From Clostridiales bacterium (lineage in GTDB: Bacteria > Bacillota > Clostridia > Christensenellales > Aristaeellaceae): DNA of 7,982 nucleotides. The notes under the pieces are model-generated. The model was not told the DNA's origin. It was given only the letters and a program-made list of their open reading frames with translations, and ran no database searches. Positions within the stretch are counted from its first letter, which is position 1, and every line of letters starts with the position of its first letter. Below, piece by piece: positions 1 to 5,739 of the stretch. Where the stretch lies: positions 1-7,982 of the forward strand of contig SFOF01000091.1 in NCBI GenBank assembly GCA_004552515.1. Reading direction: 5' to 3'. The translations under genes and the position numbers were made by a program.

Positions 1-547
1 CCTTCTCGATCCAGTCGAGCGGATTGCCGCCGCCCATCTGCACCCAGAACAGATCCAGCTCGAACTGAACCGCGTCGGAGCAGTTCTCCATCAGCAGCTC
101 GATGCCGCTCTTGCCGGTGTCCTCAAAGCGCTGGAATTCGAAGGCGTGGTTGTGATAAATGAAGTGCATACCGTTATCGCGCAGCTTCTCGGCCACCTTG
201 CTGGCGCGCTTTGCGAACTCGATATAGCCTTCGCTGCCGCCGCGGAATTCTCCCGGCAGACCGCCGATGCCCGGATAGGCGCAGTTCCACAGCTTATGCT
301 CACGGATGACCTTGTCGATGTCCTCCTCCATCTCCTGGAAGCCGATGTGCGTGCAGGCGCAGGTCATGCCGGATTCGTCCAGCATATCGCGCAGCTGCTC
401 GGCGGAGATGTCCCGGCTGTGGGCGGAGAGCTGGCAGCAGTTGTAGCCCATGGTCTTGAGCACCTTCAGGCAGGTGAGCATCTCGCCGGCGTCCTGGCAG
501 TGGTTGCGCACGGAATACATCTGCGCGCCGATCTGGAAATTGGTCAT
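1..547 (-). CDS. Sugar phosphate isomerase/epimerase family protein (xylose isomerase-like TIM barrel), C-terminus cut by the window edge
   Basis: The first 182 residues are visible and the frame stays open to the left edge. The N-terminus (MTNFQIGAQMYSVRN) is the usual first strand of the AP-endonuclease-2/xylose-isomerase-like barrel. Residues 131-138 (YHNHAFEF) and 163-169 (ELDLFWV) match the family's metal and substrate loops, with His134 and Asp165 as likely ligands. Known relatives isomerise or epimerise sugars, keto-sugars or inositols in the cytoplasm, usually with a divalent metal. The ATG is set by AAGGAGG at 556-562, eight bases upstream. It is the last visible gene of the minus-strand operon, 39 bases after the beta-helix gene. 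Pairing with a Gfo/Idh oxidoreductase is typical of sugar or inositol catabolism. There is no signal peptide. The family is secure; the substrate is unknown and the C-terminal third or more is outside the window. Confidence 0.9.
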   Translation of the reverse strand, partial: MTNFQIGAQMYSVRNHCQDAGEMLTCLKVLKTMGYNCCQLSAHSRDISAEQLRDMLDESGMTCACTHIGFQEMEEDIDKVIREHKLWNCAYPGIGGLPGEFRGGSEGYIEFAKRASKVAEKLRDNGMHFIYHNHAFEFQRFEDTGKSGIELLMENCSDAVQFELDLFWVQMGGGNPLDWIEK

Positions 548-586
548 GGTTTTTTCCTCCTTGTATAAAGCAATGATTGCCCTTGG

Positions 587-1642
587 TTACTTTGTTTTGG
601 GGAATTCATAGCCCACCGTGCGGGTGTTCACGACGAACAGCTCTTCTCCGCTGCCCCGATACAGCTCGGAGGTCGGCGTACACCTGCGGAAATCGCAGTT
701 GGTCACATATAGCGCGCCGCCCCTGTGATCGATCGCCACGTCGCCCGCCAGGCCGAAGCGCGCGTTGTTGAAGCAGCCGCAGCTGTCCATAAACGTCGCA
801 TTGTGGATTTCGAACGCCGTCTTGCCCGTGTCGCCATAGCAGCCGGTGAGCACGTTCGAGCCGCCGCGGATCCTGAAGCAGCAGGAATCAATCAGCATCT
901 CGGGCAGATTGTCGGTCGCCCAGTCGTTTCCGCCTGCCTGATCGTACACGTCCAGTCCCTCTTTGCGGCGGCGGTAGAGCGCGCACCATTCGGCCTGCGT
1001 ATAGCCCGTTTTCGGCTTCACGATGCCGCCCCAGACATGGCAGCGGGTCAGCCGGTTGGACGAGCCGCGAATCTCCATGCCGGTGGTGTAATCGACCACC
1101 ACGCAATCGGTGAAATGACTGTCGCTCTTGTCCGAGCGGATGCCGGTGTTGCCCGACAGGCCGGACATTGTACACTTGCAATAGACGTTGGTCGCGATCA
1201 GCTCATAGCCGTGATGCCCGCCCGTATACAGGCCGAACCGTTTGCCGTTGTGCAGCGTAATATCCTTCAGCGTGAAGTGATGATAGCCCTCGATCCACAG
1301 ACAGCTCGCCAGCCCCGCGCCGTCGATGTCGCCGCCCGATATGAACAGATTGGCGTTGTCATAGATCGCGCCCTGCTCGTCATAGACGATGAGATCGTCA
1401 TACTGCGCGCCGCCGTCCCAGTGAAGCACATAGTCCATCTCGCGCACGGCCTTCAAATGCGCGCCGCTGTGCAGCGCCAGCGAACAGAAATTGCCGATAT
1501 AAACCGGCGATGCGATCTCATATTCGCCCCGCGGGATATACAATACGGCGTTTGCCGCGTCGCGAATCGCCCGCATGATGCGCGCGGAATCGTCCCTCTC
1601 GCCGTCGAGGCGCGGATAATCGGCCAGCGTTATATCGTACAT
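587..1642 (-). CDS. Right-handed parallel beta-helix protein of the pectate lyase superfamily, predicted cytosolic
   Basis: 351 residues. Residues 7-49 follow the N-terminal pattern of pectate-lyase-superfamily proteins (Pfam PF12708-like): a DYP-DG start, a helix of alternating Ala/Ile/Arg, then LYIPRGEYEI, the usual 'V-x-I-P-x-G-x-Y' turn. After it come short strand repeats of about 20-25 residues, including ISGGDIDGAG (101-110), which resembles the GGTIDGNG rung of polygalacturonases. The GH28 catalytic NTD/DD/HG/RIK set is not evident, so the activity (lyase, hydrolase, epimerase or pure binding) is open. Unusually, there is no signal peptide and there are 14 cysteines, several spaced about one helix turn apart. 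The start is supported by GGAGG at 1653-1657, ten bases upstream and nearly touching the stop codon of the preceding UPF0340 gene, so translation is probably coupled. The fold call is solid; the function is not known. Confidence 0.83.
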   Translation of the reverse strand: MYDITLADYPRLDGERDDSARIMRAIRDAANAVLYIPRGEYEIASPVYIGNFCSLALHSGAHLKAVREMDYVLHWDGGAQYDDLIVYDEQGAIYDNANLFISGGDIDGAGLASCLWIEGYHHFTLKDITLHNGKRFGLYTGGHHGYELIATNVYCKCTMSGLSGNTGIRSDKSDSHFTDCVVVDYTTGMEIRGSSNRLTRCHVWGGIVKPKTGYTQAEWCALYRRRKEGLDVYDQAGGNDWATDNLPEMLIDSCCFRIRGGSNVLTGCYGDTGKTAFEIHNATFMDSCGCFNNARFGLAGDVAIDHRGGALYVTNCDFRRCTPTSELYRGSGEELFVVNTRTVGYEFPKTK

Positions 1643-1659
1643 GGCGGGTATTCCTCCGT

Positions 1660-2208
1660 TCAGAGCGTGTAGTGCGCGCGCTCGCCGCCGATCAGCTTCG
1701 GGCGGGTCAGCGCCGCGGACAGCGCAGCCTCGCCGATCGACTTCATCGACAGGCGGATCGGAATCGCCACGCTCTTTAGGTGCATACCGATCAGCGTGCA
1801 GCCGATGTCCAGCCCCGCGTCAGCCTGGATCGACTCGACCAGCACCGGCTCCTTCATCAGCCGGTAGGCCGCCGAGGCGCACGAGCCGCCCGCCTTGGGC
1901 CACGGCACAGCGCACACCTCGTCAAGGCCGTATTTTTCGGCGGTCGCCCGCTCCACGGCCAGCGCGCGGTTCAAATGCTCGCAGCACTGGAAGGCCGCGT
2001 CCACGCCCAGCGCGCGCGCTTCGTCCAGCACGGCGCTCGCCACGTCGCCTCCCAGCTCCGGCACGGAGGCCTTGCCGATTTTGCCGCCCGCGATTTCGCT
2101 CGTCGAACAGCCGACCACGAGCAGACGCACCCGCCGCGTGTCGGGGCGCTCCAGCGTGACCAGCTCGCGCACGGCCGCGCGCACGGCGTTATAGATTTCG
2201 GTATTCAT
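1660..2208 (-). CDS. ywlG: YwlG-like UPF0340 (TIGR01440/DUF436) family protein
   Basis: 182 residues, the normal full length for the UPF0340 family (Bacillus subtilis YwlG type). The family signatures are all present: VVGCSTSEIAGGKIGKAS (31-48), the FQCCEHLNRALAVER block (73-87), PWPKAGGSCASAA (102-114), ADAGLDIG (129-136) and GMHLK (141-145). Conserved cysteines are at 34, 75, 76, 110 and 137. There is no signal peptide or membrane segment, so it is cytoplasmic. Its biochemical role is not established to my knowledge. It sits 23 bases after the Gfo/Idh gene and 17 bases before the beta-helix gene, inside a carbohydrate operon. The Shine-Dalgarno sequence is modest (AGAGGA at 2221-2226, twelve bases from the ATG), so its translation may be weaker than that of its neighbours. 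The family assignment is firm; any link to sugar metabolism rests on position only. Confidence 0.92.
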   Translation of the reverse strand: MNTEIYNAVRAAVRELVTLERPDTRRVRLLVVGCSTSEIAGGKIGKASVPELGGDVASAVLDEARALGVDAAFQCCEHLNRALAVERATAEKYGLDEVCAVPWPKAGGSCASAAYRLMKEPVLVESIQADAGLDIGCTLIGMHLKSVAIPIRLSMKSIGEAALSAALTRPKLIGGERAHYTL

Positions 2209-2231
2209 GTGATGTGTCTATCCTCTTTCTC

Positions 2232-3263
2232 TTACGCTCTGTCCAGCGTGATCCAGCGCTTCTCCTCGCTGGAGCGGACGATGTTCAGCACAAGGCTCAG
2301 CGCCGGGAACGCGCTGCGGCCGTCGATCCAGAACGGCCTGCCCTCGCTCAGGCACTGATAGTAATCGGCGATCTGCGTGCTGTGGCCGGTGCCCCAGTAG
2401 CCCTTGCCGACGGTCTTTTTGTGGTCGCCCGCGTCGATGAGCTTCAGTTCGCCGTTCTCGACAGAATACAGCTTCGGCCCGAACAGCTTGAGCATCCCCT
2501 TCTCCATGTGGATGTTGACCTCGACCGGCGAATCGGTCACATTGTTGTTGGTGGTGTGGATGATCGCGCGCTGGCCGCCCTCGTACATCGCCACGGCCAT
2601 GGCGTTGTCCTCCACCTCGATCTGGCCCTCCAGAAGGCCGGTGAACACCGAGCCGCGCACGCGGTCGATCGGCCCGCCCAGATAGCTCAGCAGATCGAGC
2701 GTGTGGATGGACTGATTGATCAGCGAGCCGCAGCCCTCGGTGGCCTTCATGCCGCGCCAGCCGGAATCGTGATAATAGGGAACCTCGCGATGCCAGCAGA
2801 CCGAGGCCGTCGCGCCCAGGAACGCGCCCATTTCGCCCGAGGCCATGATTGCGCGGGCGTGCTGCACGGCGGGATTATAGCGGTTCTGGAAGATCACGCC
2901 CAGCATCCCCGCGCCTTCCATTTCGGAGGCGGCGATCATGGCGCGCGCGTCCTCGATGGTGGTGGCCATGGGCTTTTCGGTCAGGACGTTCTTGCCGTGC
3001 GAGAGCGCCTCGATGGTCACGGGCGCGTGCAGATAGTGCGGCAGGCAGATATGCACCACGTCGATCTCCGGCAGCGCGACCACCTCATGCCAGTCGGAAT
3101 ATGCCTTCGCGCCGGTCTGAGCGGCCGCCGCCTGAACGCGATCCTCGCGAATATCGCACACCGCGTCGATCTTAACGCAGTCCATGTCCATCAGCGCGGC
3201 GATATGAACCCTGCTGATGCCGCCGCAGCCTATGACCGCAACGTGAAAAATTTTCTGATCCAT
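2232..3263 (-). CDS. Gfo/Idh/MocA family NAD(P)-dependent oxidoreductase
   Basis: 343 residues, the usual family length. An N-terminal Rossmann fold carries the dinucleotide motif VIGCGGISRVH (10-20), the acidic strand end AVCD (34-37) and the family hallmark EKP at 96-98, whose lysine is the usual catalytic or binding residue. The C-terminal alpha/beta domain has GWRGMKATEGCGSLINQSIH (168-187) followed by Asp190, the substrate-pocket and proton-relay region. Members oxidise or reduce ring hydroxyls of sugars, inositols or amino-sugars using NAD(H) or NADP(H); the substrate cannot be told here. GGGAGGG at 3271-3277 is seven bases from the ATG and fixes the start. It lies 27 bases after the methyltransferase gene and 23 bases before the YwlG gene, within one probable operon. 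It likely works with the TIM-barrel isomerase at the end of the operon, as in many catabolic clusters. Confidence 0.95.
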   Translation of the reverse strand: MDQKIFHVAVIGCGGISRVHIAALMDMDCVKIDAVCDIREDRVQAAAAQTGAKAYSDWHEVVALPEIDVVHICLPHYLHAPVTIEALSHGKNVLTEKPMATTIEDARAMIAASEMEGAGMLGVIFQNRYNPAVQHARAIMASGEMGAFLGATASVCWHREVPYYHDSGWRGMKATEGCGSLINQSIHTLDLLSYLGGPIDRVRGSVFTGLLEGQIEVEDNAMAVAMYEGGQRAIIHTTNNNVTDSPVEVNIHMEKGMLKLFGPKLYSVENGELKLIDAGDHKKTVGKGYWGTGHSTQIADYYQCLSEGRPFWIDGRSAFPALSLVLNIVRSSEEKRWITLDRA

Positions 3264-3290
3264 GGCTAAACCCTCCCGTAGCTGTTTCGC

Positions 3291-4022
3291 TTATTCGGCT
3301 TTGCTGTTTGTAAACGCATACGCGGCGATGGACACCGCCACCGCCAGATTCAGCGAGTCGATCTCATTCGACTGAGGGATGAACGTGCCCTGTCCCAGCG
3401 ACGCAAAGCGCGCCGGCAGGCCGGTCTGCTCATTGCCGAAAACCAGCGCGTACTTCTCCGCATGATGCGGCGCGACCTCGCCCAGCGTCTTCGCGCCGTC
3501 CAGCATGAACGGATAGAGCGCGTGATCGGGATAGAGCGCGCGATAGTCCTCGAAGGTATCAAATACGCGCACGTTCATCCTGTAAAACGCGCCCATGGAC
3601 GCGCGCAGCACATGCGGATCGAACGCGTCCACGCACGGCCGCACGATGGCGACGTCGCGCAGGCCGAAGCCCAGGCAGGCCCTCAGCGCCGTGCCCAGAT
3701 TGCCGCCGTCCGAGATCTGACAGAGCACGACGTGCGGCCTGTCGGGATTCAGCGCGGCCTCGTATTTTTCAAACACCAGCGCGGCGAAGCAGTTGTCCTT
3801 CTGCGATTCGCGGCGAAGCACGCGATCGGCGAACTCCTCGCGCACGCCCAGCGCCTGACACTTTTCACGCAGGAGCGAAACGCCCTCGTTGCGCAGTCCG
3901 TCCGGGTGCAGAAGCAGCCGCCGCACGCTCTCGGGGCGCGCCTCGAGCAGATTCAGGCACGGGAACACGCCCAGCGCATAGCTGTAATCCAGCCTGCGGC
4001 TGTATGGCTCCAGCTTGGGCAC
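3291..4022 (-). CDS. TrmH/SpoU family RNA 2'-O-methyltransferase (GTG start preferred)
   Basis: A SAM-dependent RNA ribose methyltransferase with the SPOUT trefoil-knot signatures. Numbered from the upstream ATG at 4037, motif 1 is ISDGGNLGTALRA (108-120, with Asn113 and Arg119), motif 2 is LVFGNEQTGLP (198-208), and motif 3 is IPQSNEIDSLNLAVAVSIAA (220-239). The roughly 100-residue N-terminal part probably binds RNA; the target nucleotide is unknown. An in-frame ATG lies at 4037, but GGAGGG (4035-4030) overlaps that codon and sits seven bases before a GTG at 4022. The promoter would also leave only about 20 leader bases ahead of the ATG, so the GTG is favoured, giving 243 residues. It is the first gene of the minus-strand operon, upstream of sugar genes with no obvious functional link. 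The family is sure; the exact start is likely but unproven. Confidence 0.93.
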   Translation of the reverse strand: MPKLEPYSRRLDYSYALGVFPCLNLLEARPESVRRLLLHPDGLRNEGVSLLREKCQALGVREEFADRVLRRESQKDNCFAALVFEKYEAALNPDRPHVVLCQISDGGNLGTALRACLGFGLRDVAIVRPCVDAFDPHVLRASMGAFYRMNVRVFDTFEDYRALYPDHALYPFMLDGAKTLGEVAPHHAEKYALVFGNEQTGLPARFASLGQGTFIPQSNEIDSLNLAVAVSIAAYAFTNSKAE

Positions 4023-4029
4023 AGGCAGA

Positions 4030-4035
4030 CCCTCC
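4030..4035 (-). promoter_or_regulatory. Ribosome binding site deciding the methyltransferase start
   Basis: GGAGGG on the minus strand, seven bases before the GTG at 4022. It overlaps the upstream in-frame ATG (4037-4035), which itself has no good Shine-Dalgarno sequence, so initiation at the GTG is favoured. Confidence 0.7.
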
Positions 4036-4063
4036 ATTTCATTTCAATTCTATCCGAGAATAT

Positions 4064-4092
4064 AGTATACAACGAAAGCGCGTGCTTGGCAA
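4064..4092 (-). promoter_or_regulatory. Sigma-70/SigA-type promoter for the methyltransferase and sugar operon
   Basis: On the minus strand, TTGCCA (4092-4087) and TATACT (4069-4064) are separated by exactly 17 bases, each close to the housekeeping consensus. Transcription would start near 4057, leaving a leader of about 35 bases to the GTG start at 4022. A second AT-rich hexamer, TATATT, lies just downstream. This is the only good promoter seen for the five-gene minus-strand group. Confidence 0.8.
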
Positions 4093-4126
4093 TCGTTTTC
4101 CTCGAAATAGCGGCTATGGGAACGAT
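4092..4126. repeat. Inverted repeat ATCGTT...AACGAT beside the minus-strand -35 box
   Basis: ATCGTT (4092-4097) and AACGAT (4121-4126) are perfect 6-base arms 23 bases apart, flanked inside by TTCC and GGG runs that nearly extend the match. A small nested palindrome, ATAG-CGG-CTAT, is at 4107-4117. The left arm touches the -35 box of the operon promoter. Short arms like this can arise by chance, so an operator role is only a suggestion. Confidence 0.35.
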
Positions 4127-4170
4127 ACAAAGCGCATTTTTTCCGCGTGTTATCTCTTCCCGCGCTTTGT
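4127..4170. repeat. Perfect 9-base inverted repeat abutting the plus-strand -35 box, possible operator
   Basis: ACAAAGCGC (4127-4135) and GCGCTTTGT (4162-4170) are exact reverse complements separated by 26 bases. The right arm ends on the first T of the TTGACT -35 box of the phosphoesterase promoter. A third AAAGCGC copy is at 4075-4081, inside the spacer of the opposite promoter. The position suits a regulator that controls both promoters. The wide spacing and the lack of a T-tract argue against a terminator. No regulator gene is in the window. Confidence 0.45.
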
Positions 4171-4198
4171 TGACTCTCTCATCGAAGCATGGTATACT
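4170..4198 (+). promoter_or_regulatory. Sigma-70/SigA-type promoter for the metallophosphoesterase
   Basis: TTGACT (4170-4175) and TATACT (4193-4198) are separated by exactly 17 bases, one mismatch from consensus in each box. Transcription is expected to begin near 4205, giving a leader of about 70 bases before the ATG at 4277. It diverges from the operon promoter, the two -35 boxes being about 78 bases apart. Confidence 0.85.
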
Positions 4199-4220
4199 TT
4201 ACTTTGTTTTGATGTGAAAG

Positions 4221-4249
4221 GGACGGAAGCGTATGCGTCGCCGCCGTCC
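4221..4249 (+). other. Possible hairpin in the phosphoesterase mRNA leader
   Basis: GGACGG (4221-4226) can pair with CCGTCC (4244-4249), leaving a 17-base GC-rich loop. It ends eleven bases before the Shine-Dalgarno sequence at 4261. There is no T-run after it, so it is not a terminator. It could tune translation or mRNA stability, or be chance pairing in GC-rich DNA. It matches no riboswitch I recognise. Confidence 0.3.
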
Positions 4250-4260
4250 GCGTCCTGCAA

Positions 4261-4266
4261 AAGGAG
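4261..4266 (+). promoter_or_regulatory. Ribosome binding site deciding the phosphoesterase start
   Basis: AAGGAG sits ten bases before the ATG at 4277. The reading frame is open further upstream to an ATG at 4004, but that stretch crosses the promoter and lies antisense to the methyltransferase, so 4277 is the start. Confidence 0.85.
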
Positions 4267-4276
4267 ATTGACAGAC

Positions 4277-5671
4277 ATGAAATACTATGAGCTTGCCTAC
4301 ACACAGCCCTATCTGATGACGCTGCATCCGGACAGCGAGATGGACGTCGCCTTTCTCGGCCGCCCGCAAATGACGCGCGCCTTCATCGAATACGGCGATA
4401 CCCCCGCGCTGGGCCGCAGCGTCGAGGCCGAGCGCTTCGTCATCCATGGGATGCGCGTGCCCGCCCGCGCGGACGGCTATGCGCCCAATCTCGAGGATAA
4501 CCCCGAAATCGAGGTCGTGCAGTTCGTGGCGCACATCCGCGGCCTGCATGCCGGCGAGCGCGTCTATTACCGTGTCGCCTTCCCGGACACGCGCGGCCGG
4601 CGCGTCGAGAGCGAAATTTACGATTTCCACACCGCGCCGGAAAAGGGACAGCCCTTCACCTTCGCGCAGATGAGCGACCTTCAGCTCTTCAAGCCCTGCG
4701 ACCACACCATTCACCAGCTGGGCAGGCACAAAAACGACTTCATACTCTTCTCGGGCGACATGATCAACGGTGCGTGGCGTGCCTGCGACTGGTTCACCGT
4801 GCCCGGCGCGTGGCAGCCGGAAAAGATGGTGGGCATGGCGTTCTTCGACATCATGCAGCGCCATGACGACGGCATCCGCCTGCTGCAATATATGCCCTTC
4901 TTCTGCTGCCCCGGCAATCACGAAAACGACGATCTGCGCATTGAGGGCAGCCGCGAATGGGCGGTGCAGCCTGAAAGATATTCCTGGAAAATCTATATGC
5001 AGCTCTTCCGCACCTACTATCCCGAGCAGGAATACGGCTTTAACGGCAAGCGCTACTATTCGCTCGATTACGCCGATATGCACATCACCTCGCTGATGGT
5101 CGTGCGCTGCAACCCCTGGAAGACCTGGGAAGCGCCCGGCTACATACTGCGCGGCGACATCGAGCGCGGCAGCCGTCAGGCCGACTGGCTCATAGACGAC
5201 CTCGAGAGCAGCCACGCGCCGTTCAAGTGGATCATCATGCACTGGCACATGATGAACCGCGGCGACGACACCCAGCCCTTCCTCTGCCAGCCCAGGCCCG
5301 ATCCCGCCGATCCGGCGCGCGTGATCTATCCCGTGGACACCGTGGGCGAGTTCCTGCACCCGCTGTTTAAGAAAACGCACGTGAGCGCCGTCAGCTACGG
5401 CCACAGCCACGTCTACGAGCGCTATCAGATCGACGGCGTGAACTACATCGAGGCCGCCTACATGGGCAACAAGTACGGCAAGCCTGACGGCGCGGTCAAC
5501 CCCTCTGGCGTGCTCCCGGTCAACCAGCAGCACGACTTCCGCTCCTATCTGATCGTCACCTGCGACGGCAAAACGCTCACCGGACGCGGCTATCAGGCCA
5601 GCGTCGAGCCGAACGGCTACGGCTATGAGGGCCGCCTGTTCGACGAATACGTCATTGCCGAAAAGGACTGA
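4277..5671 (+). CDS. Calcineurin-like metallophosphoesterase of purple-acid-phosphatase type with an N-terminal FN3-like domain
   Basis: 464 residues. Residues 1 to about 120 look like the fibronectin-III-like beta domain that precedes the catalytic domain in purple acid phosphatases (IRGLHAGERVYYRV at 88-100, ending in YDFHTA). The catalytic domain follows with QMSDLQL (131-137, Asp134), FSGDMIN (158-164, Asp161), CPGNHEND (211-218, Asn214), IIMHWH (319-324) and GHSHVYER (375-382, His376 and His378). These give a two-metal site that hydrolyses phosphomonoesters or diesters; the substrate is not evident. Motif I reads D-x-Q instead of the common D-x-H or D-x-G, and the metal-binding tyrosine of true purple acid phosphatases (GDxxY) is absent, so a purple Fe(III) centre is doubtful. 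There is no signal peptide, although most relatives are exported. It is monocistronic, with its own promoter and terminator. The fold is certain; the role is not. Confidence 0.94.
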   Translation: MKYYELAYTQPYLMTLHPDSEMDVAFLGRPQMTRAFIEYGDTPALGRSVEAERFVIHGMRVPARADGYAPNLEDNPEIEVVQFVAHIRGLHAGERVYYRVAFPDTRGRRVESEIYDFHTAPEKGQPFTFAQMSDLQLFKPCDHTIHQLGRHKNDFILFSGDMINGAWRACDWFTVPGAWQPEKMVGMAFFDIMQRHDDGIRLLQYMPFFCCPGNHENDDLRIEGSREWAVQPERYSWKIYMQLFRTYYPEQEYGFNGKRYYSLDYADMHITSLMVVRCNPWKTWEAPGYILRGDIERGSRQADWLIDDLESSHAPFKWIIMHWHMMNRGDDTQPFLCQPRPDPADPARVIYPVDTVGEFLHPLFKKTHVSAVSYGHSHVYERYQIDGVNYIEAAYMGNKYGKPDGAVNPSGVLPVNQQHDFRSYLIVTCDGKTLTGRGYQASVEPNGYGYEGRLFDEYVIAEKD

Positions 5672-5683
5672 TTTCGCACGCAA

Positions 5684-5731
5684 AGCGCCGCCCCCATGGG
5701 AAGCAATTCCCGCGGGGACGGCGCTCGTTTT
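5684..5731 (+). terminator. Rho-independent terminator after the phosphoesterase gene, possibly bidirectional
   Basis: A long hairpin starts 12 bases after the stop codon. AGCGCCG (5684-5690) pairs with CGGCGCT (5719-5725), CCCC (5692-5695) with GGGG (5714-5717), and GGGAA (5698-5702) with TTCCC (5707-5711). The loop is GCAA, a stable GNRA tetraloop. TTTT (5728-5731) and a further T-run at 5737-5741 follow on the plus strand. On the minus strand only TTT follows, so it would end the converging glycoside hydrolase transcript less well. Confidence 0.88.
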
Positions 5732-5739
5732 ATGGATTT

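Noticed and set aside
146..568. 140-residue open frame on the plus strand at the left edge
   Set aside because: It lies opposite the TIM-barrel isomerase, whose minus-strand frame runs uninterrupted to the window edge with family motifs and a strong ribosome binding site.
725..1672. 315-residue open frame on the plus strand opposite the beta-helix gene
   Set aside because: Antisense shadow with repetitive Ala/Arg/His/Val content and no ribosome binding site.
2214..3269. 351-residue open frame on the plus strand opposite the Gfo/Idh gene
   Set aside because: It mirrors the real gene almost exactly and has no domain signature. The minus-strand frame has the Rossmann and EKP motifs plus a strong ribosome binding site.
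4127..4170. The ACAAAGCGC inverted repeat as a rho-independent terminator
   Set aside because: The loop is 26 bases, no T-tract follows on either strand, and it lies between two divergent gene starts where no transcript needs to end.
4004..4276. 91-residue N-terminal extension of the phosphoesterase
   Set aside because: It spans both promoters and the antisense strand of the methyltransferase start, and the ribosome binding site at 4261 supports the ATG at 4277.
4199..5683. 494-residue open frame on the minus strand opposite the phosphoesterase
   Set aside because: It is an antisense artefact of GC-rich codon use, crosses the plus-strand promoter and terminator regions, and has low-complexity Ala/Val/His/Gly composition. 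The plus-strand gene has all five metallophosphoesterase motifs.
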